Shown here: positions 1-9,485 of the stretch, piece after piece | Position numbering within the stretch: position 1 is the stretch's first letter | How the letters are laid out: the number at the start of each line of letters is the position of its first letter | Assembly (NCBI RefSeq): GCF_000758605.1 | Contig: NZ_CP009282.1 | Span: 4,836,001 to 4,900,000 of the forward strand | Origin: Paenibacillus sp. FSL R5-0912 | GTDB taxonomy: Bacteria; Bacillota; Bacilli; Paenibacillales; Paenibacillaceae | Direction of reading: 5' to 3' | DNA length: 64,000 bases | Made by a program: the position numbers and the translations under genes | Notes under the pieces: generated by a model | The model's database searches: none | Told to the model about the DNA's origin: nothing | The model's input: the letters and a program-made list of their open reading frames with translations, nothing else

Positions 1-1243
1 CAAGCTCGGCTACCTTGCGTTTCTTCGCATGGCTGACACCGGCAATGATCAGATTCTGATTCGGCGTCAGGCGGAAATCCCCGCCGTGAATCTTGGCGAT
101 CTCCCGCAGGCCTGTCATCAGCGGATATCCCGGGACATCCTGAATCCGTCCGCTCTGGATATACAGCGTCAAATTCCATTTGCCGTCGAAGCCTTTCACC
201 CAGCCGTAGCGGTCGCCGTTGTGGTCGAAATGATATTCCCGTGCCGGCTCAAGCGTCCAGCCCAGCCGCTCATGCAGCTCGCCCGTGAACCAGTCCAGAC
301 CGTGGCGGTCGATCGTGTACTTGAAGCGGGCGTTCTTGCGGACCGAACGGTTACCGTAGTCGCGCTGAATGGTGACGGTTTTCTCCGCCAGATCAATCAT
401 CTGCTCCGGACGGCAGAAGCCGATAATCCGCCCCAGCTGAGGATACGTGCTGGTGTCACCATGCGTCATCCCCATACCGCCGCCGACCGAGACATTGAAG
501 CCGGCCAGCTTCCCATCTTCCAGAATAGCAATGAAGCCCAGGTCCTGGGAGAACACATCTACATCGTTGGAGGGCGGTACCGCCAGGCCGATCTTGAACT
601 TGCGGGGCAGGTACACAGGCCCGTAAATCGGTTCAACCACCTTGCTGTCCACTACCTTCTCGCCATCCAGCCAGATTTCATGGTAAGCCGCGGTGCGCGG
701 GGCTAAGTGGTCACTGATTTTTCTGGCCCAATCGTTTACCTCGGCATGAACCTCTGACTGATACGGATTGGGTCCGCTCATGACATTGCGGTTGACGTCA
801 CCGCAGGCTGCGAGCGTAGTCATCAGCGTATCATTAATCCCCTTGATCGTCTTTTTCAGATTCCACTTAAGCACTCCGTGCATTTGAAAAGCCTGTCTTG
901 TCGTGATACGCAGTGTGCCGTTGCCGTATTTCTGGGCCAGATCGTCCATTACGAGCCATTGCGCCGGTGTCGCCACTCCGCCTGGCGCTACAACACGCAG
1001 CATGAACTGGTAAGCAGGCTCCAGCTTGGAGCGTTCACGCTCACTGCGCAAATCCCGGTCATCCTGCATATAACTGCCGTGGAATTTCAGCAGACGGTTG
1101 TCATCCTCCGGCAGCCCTCCGGTGATCGGGTTGCTGAGGGTTTCGACAAGCGCACCGCGCAGATAATTGCTCTCCAGCTTAATATGTTCAACATCACTCG
1201 GGGGTCCGCCAATCGGCTTCACCGCTGGTTCATTGTTTGCCAC
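1..1243 (-). CDS. cysI: Sulfite reductase hemoprotein subunit, partial (cut by left edge)
   Basis: This is the N-terminal 414 residues of the assimilatory sulfite reductase beta subunit, which reduces sulfite to sulfide with electrons from CysJ using siroheme and a 4Fe-4S cluster. Recognisable nitrite/sulfite reductase segments include [12 protein letters not shown] (about residues 90-105), [13 protein letters not shown] and [10 protein letters not shown]. The C-terminal cysteines that bind siroheme and the cluster lie beyond the window edge, so their integrity cannot be judged. The start is a GTG preceded by GGAGAGGA with normal spacing. It follows cysJ by about 85 nt in the same direction, the usual cysJI order. 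No frameshift is visible in the part present. Identity is well supported by the pairing with cysJ. Confidence 0.95.
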   Translation of the reverse strand, partial: MANNEPAVKPIGGPPSDVEHIKLESNYLRGALVETLSNPITGGLPEDDNRLLKFHGSYMQDDRDLRSERERSKLEPAYQFMLRVVAPGGVATPAQWLVMDDLAQKYGNGTLRITTRQAFQMHGVLKWNLKKTIKGINDTLMTTLAACGDVNRNVMSGPNPYQSEVHAEVNDWARKISDHLAPRTAAYHEIWLDGEKVVDSKVVEPIYGPVYLPRKFKIGLAVPPSNDVDVFSQDLGFIAILEDGKLAGFNVSVGGGMGMTHGDTSTYPQLGRIIGFCRPEQMIDLAEKTVTIQRDYGNRSVRKNARFKYTIDRHGLDWFTGELHERLGWTLEPAREYHFDHNGDRYGWVKGFDGKWNLTLYIQSGRIQDVPGYPLMTGLREIAKIHGGDFRLTPNQNLIIAGVSHAKKRKVAEL

Positions 1244-1327
1244 TATTGATCCTCTCCTTCCGCATTGCCTCGTGCTCCTCAAGAATTGTAAAGTAAGCCC
1301 AGCGGAGGTCCCTCCGCTGGATATCGT

Positions 1328-3199
1328 TTAATATACATCACGCTGATATCGCTGCACCTGCTGCAGATTCTCCAGATAAGCGGCTGCCCCTTCCGGACTC
1401 AGTCCGCCTTCCTGCTGGATTACTGTAATCAGCGCAGCGTGTACATCATGGGCCATATGCTTCTCGTCTCCGCATACATAGACATGTGCACCCTCCTGCA
1501 GCCAGGTGTACAGCTCCCGGCTCTTCTCCAGAATGCGGTGCTGTACGTAAACTTTCTCGTCTGTATCGCGTGAGAAGGCAACGTCCAGCCGGTTAAGAAC
1601 ACCGTCCTTCAGCATTCTCTGCCAATCGGTCTGGTAGAGGAAGTCTGTGACGAAATGCCGGTCGCCGTAGAACAGCCATGACTTCCCCTGTGCCCCCTGC
1701 TCTTCCCGTTCCTCCAGGAAGGAGCGGAACGGGGCGACACCAGTACCCGGTCCGATCATGATCACCGGAGTATCCGGATTTGCCGGAAGCTTGAAGTTCG
1801 GATTGTTCTGGATGTAAACCGGCAGTGTAGCGCCCGGCTCTGCACGTTCCGCACAATGCACGGAGCAGACTCCGTAGCGTTCACGTCCATGCGACTCATA
1901 ACGTACAGCCCGTACCGTGAAGTGCACTTCATCCGGGTTGGCATTGTAGCTGCTGGCAATGGAATACAATCTTGCCGGCAGCTTGCGCAGAATCGTCACG
2001 AAGCTGCGGGCCGGAACTTCCCACGGTGCGAAATCCTGAATCAAGTCCAGCAGATCACGCCCATGGATGTAATTCTTCAGCTCCTGCTGCCGGTCCGGGG
2101 ACAGCAGCTCCTGCAGGGCAGGTGCTGAGTTCAGCTTGGCTGCCTGCTCCAGCAGCGGTTTCGTCAGTACGGTAATTTCATAATGCCGCAGCAACGCTTC
2201 ATGCAGTGTGCCCTCTTCCCCCTTCTTGTTCAGGGGAACGGATTCACCAGCCTCCAAGCCCATGGCAGCAATGATATCCTGCACAAGCTGCGGGTGGTTC
2301 TCCGGATAGACTCCGAGCGAATCACCGGGCTCAAACGTAATATTCGAACCGGCCAGCGACAGCTCCAGATGGCGGGTCTCACGGTCTGAGCCGCGTCCGT
2401 TCAGATTCAGGTTCTCCAGCACCTCGGCATGGAACGGATGATTCCGTGAATATGCCGATTCCAGCGATTCTGCGCTCTCGGCTGCCAGCACAGCGTCATC
2501 CGCGATCCCCGCAGCCTGCTGCGAACCGGAACCGCTTAGCGAGCGGATAACATGCTCGAACCATTCGGCTACAGGCTCATCATAATCGAGATCGCAGTCC
2601 GCACGAGATGTTAAGCGCTGTGCGCCAAGCTCTTCCAGCTTCTGATCGAAATCTTTCCCGGTCTGGCAGAAGAATTCATAGGAAGTGTCGCCGAGTGCAA
2701 GTACCGAGTAACGCAGCTGCGGAAGCTGCGGGGCTCTTTTACTGTAGAGAAATTCATGGAAGGCACGTGCATTATCCGGCGGTTCTCCTTCACCATGGGT
2801 GCTGACCAGCAGCAGCAGATTCTCGATCTTCTTCAGTCCATTCGGCTTGAAGCTGTTCATTGCGGCAACCGTAACCTTGAAGCCCTGCTCTTCCAGCTTA
2901 CGCGCAAGACTCGCCGCCAGCCGCTGACAGTTGCCGGTCTGGGAGCCGAACAATACGGTCACCTCACGGGATACCTCCGGCTGGGGCATTGTGGCTGTAG
3001 ACGTTGACACTCCTGGTGCCGCTTTAGCAGCAAGGGGGAGCACCGCCGGGCCTGCTTGACCCGTGTCTCCCAGCAGAGACACAGCGGATAAATAACCGCT
3101 TAGCCATACCTGCTGCGAATGGGTCAGCGTCGGCAGCAGCTGGTTGAGAAGCTCAACCTGGCTCTCATTAAAGGGACTGTTCGTAACTTGTAATTGCAA
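1328..3199 (-). CDS. cysJ: Sulfite reductase [NADPH] flavoprotein subunit
   Basis: This diflavin reductase passes electrons from NADPH through FAD and FMN to CysI. Order of domains: a short N-terminal segment, a flavodoxin-like FMN domain (VLFGSQTGNCQRLA, then STHGEGEPPDNA), an FAD-binding domain with RLYSIASS, and a C-terminal NADPH domain with GPGTGVAPFRSF and YVCGDEKHMA. About 623 residues, near the family length. An upstream TTG at 3226 is in frame, but it precedes the ribosome binding site AAGGAGAGG (3209-3217). The paired TTG codons at 3202 and 3199 are better starts, and LQLQVTNSPFN matches the N-terminus of Bacillus CysJ as I remember it. It is the first gene of the cysJI operon. I see no clear CymR box or riboswitch upstream. 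Confidence 0.95.
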   Translation of the reverse strand: MQLQVTNSPFNESQVELLNQLLPTLTHSQQVWLSGYLSAVSLLGDTGQAGPAVLPLAAKAAPGVSTSTATMPQPEVSREVTVLFGSQTGNCQRLAASLARKLEEQGFKVTVAAMNSFKPNGLKKIENLLLLVSTHGEGEPPDNARAFHEFLYSKRAPQLPQLRYSVLALGDTSYEFFCQTGKDFDQKLEELGAQRLTSRADCDLDYDEPVAEWFEHVIRSLSGSGSQQAAGIADDAVLAAESAESLESAYSRNHPFHAEVLENLNLNGRGSDRETRHLELSLAGSNITFEPGDSLGVYPENHPQLVQDIIAAMGLEAGESVPLNKKGEEGTLHEALLRHYEITVLTKPLLEQAAKLNSAPALQELLSPDRQQELKNYIHGRDLLDLIQDFAPWEVPARSFVTILRKLPARLYSIASSYNANPDEVHFTVRAVRYESHGRERYGVCSVHCAERAEPGATLPVYIQNNPNFKLPANPDTPVIMIGPGTGVAPFRSFLEEREEQGAQGKSWLFYGDRHFVTDFLYQTDWQRMLKDGVLNRLDVAFSRDTDEKVYVQHRILEKSRELYTWLQEGAHVYVCGDEKHMAHDVHAALITVIQQEGGLSPEGAAAYLENLQQVQRYQRDVY

Positions 3200-3337
3200 C
3201 AATATCGACCTCTCCTTAACGTGCAATCTTCTATCCTCTTAACATCATGAATTCAGGCTAACACATTAATAAGAAACGATCAACGAAGCAGATAACAGTC
3301 ATTTTATGGTATAAAAGCTTAATAAAGGTACAAAACA

Positions 3338-3386
3338 CACAAAACCCGCCTAAATCATAGTAAAAAGCTCTGATTTAGGCGGGTTT
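3338..3386 (-). terminator. Rho-independent terminator after lspA
   Basis: A 16-bp perfect stem (3342-3357 with 3371-3386) closes on a loop of 13 nt. On the minus strand it is followed by a T-rich stretch. It lies between lspA and the cysJ promoter region and separates the two transcription units. Confidence 0.85.
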
Positions 3387-3457
3387 ATTACAAATAATGA
3401 TAACTTGCATTAGATAAAATGATAAACCGGAATAGCCTTAGGACCGCTTTGCTTCCC

Positions 3458-3913
3458 TTACCGGGCAGCTTTGTGTCCAAAGTGGTCAACCAGCAGGTAG
3501 ACTGCAATCAGGATTGCCCCGGCATTAATCGCCAGATCCGCCAGATTGAGAATCCCCCCGCGGTTACCGAACACTAGAAAGTCCGTTACCTGATGGTAGA
3601 TCACACGGTCAATCGCATTGCCGAGCGCTCCGCCGACCAGTAACCCGCTGGCTGCCTCAAGCAAAGGCCCGCGAATTTTGCCCTGCCGCCGGTAATAGAA
3701 CACTGCCGCTACAAAAACCACAGCGATTATGGAAAAATACTTCCCGTAGCCCTGAAAGGAGCTGAAGGCTGCCCCGCTATTCTCATAATAGACGAACTGC
3801 AGGTGCGGACTCCAGAAGGGAATCCTCTCCCCAAGCTCCATATGAGTACGGACCAGCCATTTGGCGGCTTGGTCAATCAGCACTACCAATATGGAAATCA
3901 GATAAAAAAGCAT
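3458..3913 (-). CDS. lspA: Prolipoprotein signal peptidase (signal peptidase II)
   Basis: This membrane aspartyl protease removes the signal peptide from diacylglyceryl-modified prolipoproteins. The 151-residue protein has four hydrophobic segments. The family motifs NSGAAFS, GGALGNAIDRV (catalytic Asp) and VTDFL...NLADLAINAG (second catalytic Asp) are all present, so it should be active. Two ATGs compete. The downstream one, at 3913, has GAGGTGG at good spacing, while the upstream one (3928) has none, so 3913 is preferred. The gene stands alone between its own terminator and a decayed upstream stretch. Its substrates would include the several lipoproteins encoded in this window. Confidence 0.93.
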   Translation of the reverse strand: MLFYLISILVVLIDQAAKWLVRTHMELGERIPFWSPHLQFVYYENSGAAFSSFQGYGKYFSIIAVVFVAAVFYYRRQGKIRGPLLEAASGLLVGGALGNAIDRVIYHQVTDFLVFGNRGGILNLADLAINAGAILIAVYLLVDHFGHKAAR

Positions 3914-4150
3914 TTGCCGCCACCTCATCCCCCTGTGATATCATCAGAATGATTTCACTTCTCACCTTCTAGTCTATCACAGGTCGGAGCCGGGAATCAT
4001 CCTGCCAGCTCCAGCGGACAGGCCGCTGTCCCGGCCAGAAGTTGCTTGTTACATGATCTGGGGCATTGGTTAAACACTCTTAGATTCATTCATATCTGGA
4101 GGGTGGCAGCCAATGGAGTACGGATCGATATTCATTAAGCTGATCGCCGA

Positions 4151-4321
4151 AATGAGGTTGCTTATGCGATCTATGAAACGAACGGCTCGCTCAGCATTCT
4201 GAAGAAGCCGCAATAGGAACCGGTAACCCAGGAAGATCTGGATATTGACGCGAAGGGAGTTGGTCTTCCGCAATGCGTCGTTGAATCCGGCACGCATCAG
4301 GCAAAACCCGGTGAATTCTGA
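4151..4321 (+). pseudogene. Remnant of a DUF421 (YetF-type) membrane protein, C-terminal domain
   Basis: Read on the plus strand from 4151, the frame gives NEVAYAIYETNGSLSILKKP, then a stop, then EPVTQEDLDI and LPQCVVESG before a second stop. That order matches the cytosolic C-terminal domain of DUF421/YetF proteins. The N-terminal membrane part is missing and one internal stop interrupts the domain, so it is a dead fragment of about 57 codons. A terminator directly downstream at 4355 could be its original one. Family recognition is from memory of the conserved motif and has not been searched. Confidence 0.7.
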
Positions 4322-4354
4322 GCAGCTTAGTCCCACAGTCGAAGGGCTTAAACA

Positions 4355-4394
4355 GAAAGGCCGGACTACCTCCCAAAGGATAGTCCGGCCTTTC
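4355..4394. terminator. Bidirectional terminator after the aldo/keto reductase
   Basis: A perfect stem of at least 13 bp (4356-4368 with 4381-4393) with flanking A and T residues. It would end the minus-strand aldo/keto reductase transcript and, from the other side, the DUF421 remnant. Confidence 0.8.
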
Positions 4395-4440
4395 TCGTTA
4401 TAAGAACAAGAATTTGTATTGAATTATGGTAATTACAATC

Positions 4441-5415
4441 TTACCAGGCGTAGGCTTCCGGTGCCGGCTTGCCCGGTCCAGGGAAAATCTCGTCCAGCTT
4501 CTTCAGCACAGCTTCTTCCAGTACAATCTCCGTAACACGCAGCGAATCCTCGAACTGCTCTATCGTACGCGGCCCGATAATCGGCGCTGTTACTGCCGGA
4601 TTAGCGAGTACCCAGGCCAGAGCAACCTGATCCTCATGCTCGCCAAGCTCCTTGCAGAGCGCGGAGAATTGCTCCAGCTGGCTGCGGTGCTGCTCCAGCT
4701 TGGCGGAGCGGGCGCTGCGCACACCCGTCTTGGACAAGGCGTTGCGGCCCAGCAAGCCTCCGGCCAGCGGACTCCATGGAATGACGCCCAGCCCCAGCTC
4801 CTTGGATGCCGGCAGCACTTCAAGCTCCGGTGTCCGTTCCAGCAGGTTATACAAATGCTGCTCGGACACAAGGCCGAGGAAATGACGTTCTTTGGCCTTA
4901 GCCTGCGCAGCGGCGATATGCCAGCCGGCGAAATTGCTGGAGCCGATATAATCAGCTTTGCCCTGGGAGACAAGAATTTCAAATGCGCCCCACAGCTCTT
5001 CCCAGGATACATTCCGGTCAATATGATGCATCTGGTAAAGCTCAATATGATCCGTCTGCAGACGTTTCAATGAGCCTTCGAAATGCCGTCTGATCTTATA
5101 AGCGGATAAGCCGGAGGCGGAATTGGGTCCGTCCTGCTCGTCGAACATGTCACCATACACCTTGGTGGCCAGCACAACCTTCTCGCGCCGTCCGCCCCCC
5201 TGCTGAAACCAGCGGCCGATAATTTCCTCGGTCCAGCCGCGGCGGTCCTGGCCGCCGTACACATTGGCCGTATCGAAGAAATTGATTCCCGCATCCAGTG
5301 CGGCATCCATAATCCTGAACGCTTCCTTCTCCTCGGTTTCCGGCCCGAAATTCATCGTGCCCAGACATAATTGACTGACCTTCAAACCGGATTTACCCAA
5401 ATAGCTGTACTTCAT
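4441..5415 (-). CDS. Aldo/keto reductase family oxidoreductase
   Basis: A 324-residue NADPH-dependent aldo/keto reductase of the TIM-barrel superfamily. The catalytic tetrad can be assigned: Asp and Tyr in FFDTANVYGG, Lys in LATKVYG and His in YQMHHID. The cofactor-binding tail IIGPRTIEQFEDSL is also present. The start is the ATG at 5415 behind GGGAGGAAATGCG; an in-frame codon 15 nt upstream lies before that site. It is a single-gene unit with a terminator downstream. The physiological substrate cannot be told from sequence. General aldehyde or ketone detoxification is the usual guess for this subfamily. Confidence 0.88.
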   Translation of the reverse strand: MKYSYLGKSGLKVSQLCLGTMNFGPETEEKEAFRIMDAALDAGINFFDTANVYGGQDRRGWTEEIIGRWFQQGGGRREKVVLATKVYGDMFDEQDGPNSASGLSAYKIRRHFEGSLKRLQTDHIELYQMHHIDRNVSWEELWGAFEILVSQGKADYIGSSNFAGWHIAAAQAKAKERHFLGLVSEQHLYNLLERTPELEVLPASKELGLGVIPWSPLAGGLLGRNALSKTGVRSARSAKLEQHRSQLEQFSALCKELGEHEDQVALAWVLANPAVTAPIIGPRTIEQFEDSLRVTEIVLEEAVLKKLDEIFPGPGKPAPEAYAW

Positions 5416-5430
5416 CGCATTTCCTCCCAT

Positions 5431-5720
5431 TCATTTCGGTTAGGTTGTCTGCATCGGGTTTAATATAATCCTTAGAGTAGGCTCTAAGGCAAGCTTTTTG
5501 TTGGACAAACTTCAAGCTGCAGTATTGCTGGGCCGGGCAGACGCTGGGGACTTCGCTTATGCTGGCCTAATTAACAATATAACGGATTCTCAGTCCGTTT
5601 CAGCTGTGATAAGAGCTTTTCAGTGAATATAAGGTCTTCTCAGTCCGCTTAATCTTATTTAACCAGCAAACTGAATAACGTATGAAGACTCCGGTGATGT
5701 TCTGTTTATGCTCATATACT
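5431..5720. other. Intergenic stretch without a gene
   Basis: No credible coding frame is seen. The middle part carries short repeated phrases such as CTCAGTCCG (twice) around CTTTTCAGTG, which look like worn copies of a low-complexity intergenic repeat, too diverged to define ends. Promoters for the aldo/keto reductase must lie near its upper end. Confidence 0.4.
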
Positions 5721-5752
5721 CAAAAAAATAAGCCCTCCGCGAAGAAGGACTT
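5721..5752 (-). terminator. Terminator after the hybrid kinase operon
   Basis: On the minus strand a G/U-containing hairpin (about 8 bp with a TTCGCG loop region) is followed by an unbroken run of seven T residues. It lies about 70 nt beyond the kinase stop codon. Confidence 0.6.
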
Positions 5753-5821
5753 GTTCAATGAATATATATAATCAGCAAAAGATTGCATTCACTCTATATA
5801 ACTATGTTCTCTATTATACGC

Positions 5822-8800
5822 CTACTGCTCAGCGCTGTCCGGGAAAAGAACCTCACCCGTCTTCGGCTTGATTTGCACAATATCCTGCAAGGTATTTGAC
5901 AGCTCGCCCGGCGGATACGGTTTGGTCAGATATTTCTGCACTTTATCCATCATGCTCTTATCTTCCTTATCCAGCGCCGAGGAGATGACAATCGGCACAT
6001 TCTCCGTGCGGGGATCATTCTTCAGCATACGGATCAGATCCCAGCCGTCCAGCTCTTCACCGAGCATCAGATCCACGACGATAGCTACAAAAGGCGTCTT
6101 CACCGCCTGATCAAATGCTTTTTGCGGATGATAGTGATGAGTCACTCTGAAGCCTTTGCCCTTAAGCTCCTCAGAGAGCAGCAGGGACAAGCTGTAATCG
6201 TCCTCAACGATCATCACATTCGGCTTTTGCTCCTTGTCGGCACTCCATTTATGCGGCTCCTCTTCATGACGGCTGCTCTCCGCTTGGAGGACCGGCAGGC
6301 TAAACCACACCGCGGTGCCTTCGCCTTCAACCGAATCGATTCCGATCATCCCCTTCTGCTTCTCAATGATCTCCTTGCAGATCGCAAGTCCGAGACCCGT
6401 TCCGCCAATCCGCTTGGATGCACTGTTATCCACCCGGCGGAATTTCTGGAACAGCTGTCCGATCTGATTCTTCGGAATTCCCAGTCCATGATCCTGTACC
6501 CGGACTATAACCGAATCCCGCTCATTATGCAGCGTTACCTTGATCTCATTGCTGCCTGGAGAGAACTTGATGGCATTGCTCAGCAGGTTGGTCAGCACCT
6601 GGATAATCTTATCCTTATCCACCTCGACCTCGGCGTTCAGCGCCTCATCCTCCACAAGGATATGGTGGGTACCGCTAAGCTTGTACTGGTCAATTACACT
6701 AAGAACGGTCTCGCTGAGATTGACCGGCTCTGCATTGTACAGCTGTGTGCCGGATTCCATGCGCTGCAGGTCAAGGAAATCATTGATCAGCTCAGTCAGA
6801 CGTTTGGCTTCCTTATGAATCGTTTCCAGGTATTTCAGCTGCTTCTCCGGCTTCATTGTCTTGGATAACAGGAGCTCGGTGAAGCCCAGAACACTGGACA
6901 GCGGTGTCCGCAGCTCATGGCTGACCGTACTGACCAGCTCCGACTTCATCAGATCCAGCTCGTATTCCCGGGTGATATCCCGGTGTACAAACAACGTTCC
7001 CACCCGCGCTTCACGGCGGAACACCGGAATCGCATAGACGTCGACATGCTTCATCGCTTCCTTGCCCAGGGAATACTTCATCGTGCTGGAATCCACGGAG
7101 TGCTCGGACATCGCCTTCTGGTAGAACTGCCCCATCTCTTCCGATTCATTCACGCGAAGGGTGAAGTGATCCATCCATTGCTCTTTGGGGATCAGCATCC
7201 CCTCTGCCCACACATCATAGTCGAACAATTGACTGAGCGCCTTGTTGATATGCTGAATGACGCCTTCCGTGTTGACGAACTGGATGCCTTCGTTGACATT
7301 GTTGACTATATCCCGGTTCAGCTTGCGGCCATTCTCGATTTCCTCATACATGAACAACCGCTCGATGGCCAGCGCCACCCGGTTCATCATCCCCTGAATT
7401 TCGCTGATTTCCTCTTCGGTGAAGGAATGCCCGATTCGTGTACCACAGAAGATCGCCAGGATCTCATCCTCGGCATTGACTACAGTTGTATAGAAATCAT
7501 AGCAGTAAACTTCTTTGTCGGAGATTCCCTGCTCTCTGGGGACTCCGGTCCGTTTCACAATATAGGACTTCTCCGTGCTCATCCGGTATAACATATCCTT
7601 GCTGTTGGCATCGATATAGCGCTCCACATTCTCCTGCGGAACCCCTTTGACCACCGATATCTTATCTTTGACCAGCAGGAAAAGACTGCTGTCGAACGAG
7701 TACAGCCGGTTCATGAACTTGATGAATTTCTCGGCAAATTCCTGCTTGTCCAGCGTGTAGGTAATTTCATGATTGAGCTGGTTGTTAAGCTCCAGCATGA
7801 TGGTGGTCTGCTCCGTGCTTTTCAGCGTCTCGGCCAGCTCCTGCTGGACACTCTTCATGGAGGTAATGTTGTTAGCAATCAGAATGTACTGGTAAATCTG
7901 ACCCTCATCATTCAGATACGGCATGATCGTCAGCTGGAGCCAGACGGCAGAACCATCTTTTGCCACAATTTGTGACTCATCGCTCCATACACCGCCAGTC
8001 GCCAGCTTGCGTATAATCTGTTCCATCTGAATATCCGAAATATTATGCAGTTCAAACAAACGGAAGGTATATCCGATAATCTCAGCGTTCTTGTAGCCGG
8101 TGTAGACGCTAATGTTATCATTGGCATAGGTGAATACTCCCTTGCTGGACAGAATGCCGACAGCGGAGGTCTGATTCAGCGCCTTCATCATACTTTCGAT
8201 TTCACTGAGTGAACGCTCCAGCTTGAACTGCTGATCCTGCAGCTCATCCTGCTGGGCATGCAGCTCTTCATTCTGCATCATCAGCTCTTCTTCTTTATCC
8301 TGGATACTCCGGGCCATATTAAGGAAGGCCTCATAGAGGCGGCCGATCTCATCCTGCTTATGCAGCTTGCCGAGCAGCACAGCCTCGCCTGCCGCCAGCG
8401 AATTCGTTGCTTCTTCCAGCTTAACAATCGGATCAAGCACCACTCTAAGCATCCGCCAGATCATCAGTGTGAAGAATAACAGCAGTACAGCGCTGAGCCC
8501 GAAGGCGATAAATGTGAAGGTGTCCGCCTGCTTGATGGACTGAGAATCCATGGCGTTCAGCTTGCTGTCCGAGCTTGTTTTGAACGCTTTGGTATAGGCC
8601 AGAAATTCATTCAGAGCCTGGGTGCTGCCGCCCTGAGAGAGATGGCGGATGCCTGTATAATCATCATTCTCCACCAGCCGGATCGCTTCAGGAAGGGTCT
8701 TGGTCTTGTACTGCTCATAGAATAACTTCAGATCATCACGGTATTGCGCTTCTTCAGGCGACAGATTCAGAGCCGAATATTGCTCCAGAATTCTATCAAG

Positions 8801-9079
8801 GCCCGTGAGTGCAGTGTTCAGCAGCTTAAGCTCACCGTCGCTTTTGAGGGCAACATAACCTCTCGCCCGGAAAAAGACATCATTCAGCGTCGCCGCCAGC
8901 TCATTGATGGTCTCTGTCTTATGCTGCAGGACACCGCGGTCATGCTTCAGCTTGTCCTGCTGGTTATTGATGTAGAAGAACAGGCCGATACCAGATAACA
9001 TAATCACCAGAAACAAGATGAAAATAATCCGGAAATACTTGGTTTTGATGCTCACATCAGCAAGTTTATTGTTTATCAC
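5822..9079 (-). CDS. Hybrid sensor histidine kinase with PAS/GAF and C-terminal receiver
   Basis: A 1085-residue membrane sensor. Two membrane segments (about 13-35 and 189-211) bracket an extracellular CHASE3-like helical domain. A HAMP domain, a coiled coil rich in Glu/Gln (about 265-300), a PAS domain, a GAF-like domain and a second PAS domain follow. Then come HisKA with SHELRTPLSS (His721), a GHKL ATPase (NLLSNAIKFS, DHGLGIPKNQ, GTGLGLAI) and a C-terminal receiver with phospho-acceptor Asp near 1003 (VVDLML). It starts at GTG 9079, behind GGAGGG, and overlaps the preceding receiver gene by 14 nt, implying translational coupling. With the receiver and the HPt-containing cyclase upstream it has the parts of a phosphorelay. 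The stimulus is unknown. It has no DNA-binding output. Confidence 0.92.
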   Translation of the reverse strand: MINNKLADVSIKTKYFRIIFILFLVIMLSGIGLFFYINNQQDKLKHDRGVLQHKTETINELAATLNDVFFRARGYVALKSDGELKLLNTALTGLDRILEQYSALNLSPEEAQYRDDLKLFYEQYKTKTLPEAIRLVENDDYTGIRHLSQGGSTQALNEFLAYTKAFKTSSDSKLNAMDSQSIKQADTFTFIAFGLSAVLLLFFTLMIWRMLRVVLDPIVKLEEATNSLAAGEAVLLGKLHKQDEIGRLYEAFLNMARSIQDKEEELMMQNEELHAQQDELQDQQFKLERSLSEIESMMKALNQTSAVGILSSKGVFTYANDNISVYTGYKNAEIIGYTFRLFELHNISDIQMEQIIRKLATGGVWSDESQIVAKDGSAVWLQLTIMPYLNDEGQIYQYILIANNITSMKSVQQELAETLKSTEQTTIMLELNNQLNHEITYTLDKQEFAEKFIKFMNRLYSFDSSLFLLVKDKISVVKGVPQENVERYIDANSKDMLYRMSTEKSYIVKRTGVPREQGISDKEVYCYDFYTTVVNAEDEILAIFCGTRIGHSFTEEEISEIQGMMNRVALAIERLFMYEEIENGRKLNRDIVNNVNEGIQFVNTEGVIQHINKALSQLFDYDVWAEGMLIPKEQWMDHFTLRVNESEEMGQFYQKAMSEHSVDSSTMKYSLGKEAMKHVDVYAIPVFRREARVGTLFVHRDITREYELDLMKSELVSTVSHELRTPLSSVLGFTELLLSKTMKPEKQLKYLETIHKEAKRLTELINDFLDLQRMESGTQLYNAEPVNLSETVLSVIDQYKLSGTHHILVEDEALNAEVEVDKDKIIQVLTNLLSNAIKFSPGSNEIKVTLHNERDSVIVRVQDHGLGIPKNQIGQLFQKFRRVDNSASKRIGGTGLGLAICKEIIEKQKGMIGIDSVEGEGTAVWFSLPVLQAESSRHEEEPHKWSADKEQKPNVMIVEDDYSLSLLLSEELKGKGFRVTHHYHPQKAFDQAVKTPFVAIVVDLMLGEELDGWDLIRMLKNDPRTENVPIVISSALDKEDKSMMDKVQKYLTKPYPPGELSNTLQDIVQIKPKTGEVLFPDSAEQ

Positions 9080-9437
9080 TAAGGATGCCCTCCACGATCT
9101 GCAGCAGCTCCATCGGGCTGAACGGTTTAGGCATGAAATAACGTGCTCCGGCTTCCCTTGCCCTGTTCCGGTCCATTTCCTGTGCTTTGGCTGTCAGCAT
9201 CATAATAGGGGTCTTGTTCTTCAGCTCTTCATTCAGCTCACCGAGCACTTCAATTCCGGTCATTTCCGGCATCATATAGTCCAGAATCACGAGATCATAG
9301 CGGTCCGAAGTAAGCCGCGTTAGCGCCTCAACCCCATTCTCGGCGGTATGAATCTCTACATCCTCCAGATCCTCCAGCGTATCTTCAATCAGCATGCGCA
9401 GTACATCTTCGTCGTCCACAATCAGTATTTTTTGCAT
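9066..9437 (-). CDS. Single-domain response regulator (CheY-like receiver)
   Basis: About 123 residues, a bare receiver domain: acidic pair in ILIVDDED, phospho-acceptor Asp53 in VILDYMMPEMTG, Thr in MMLTAKA and Lys in FMPKPF. No output domain, so it acts by protein contact or as a phosphate shuttle. The ATG at 9437 is used here; an in-frame GTG lies six bases upstream and the ribosome binding site is weak for both. It sits between the cyclase and the hybrid kinase, overlapping the kinase start. In this context it could carry phosphate between the kinase's own receiver and the HPt domain of the cyclase. That path is inference. Confidence 0.9.
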   Translation of the reverse strand: MQKILIVDDEDVLRMLIEDTLEDLEDVEIHTAENGVEALTRLTSDRYDLVILDYMMPEMTGIEVLGELNEELKNKTPIMMLTAKAQEMDRNRAREAGARYFMPKPFSPMELLQIVEGILSDKQ

Positions 9438-9485
9438 TAACACTCACGCTCACTTTCAGTTTATCCATGGATGGATATATTGCTA

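Noticed and set aside
6122-7591. Long plus-strand frames opposite the hybrid kinase
   Set aside because: They are antisense shadows; the minus-strand kinase has clear domains and a start with a ribosome binding site. Similar plus-strand frames opposite cysI, the YesN regulator, the solute-binding proteins and parC were dropped for the same reason.
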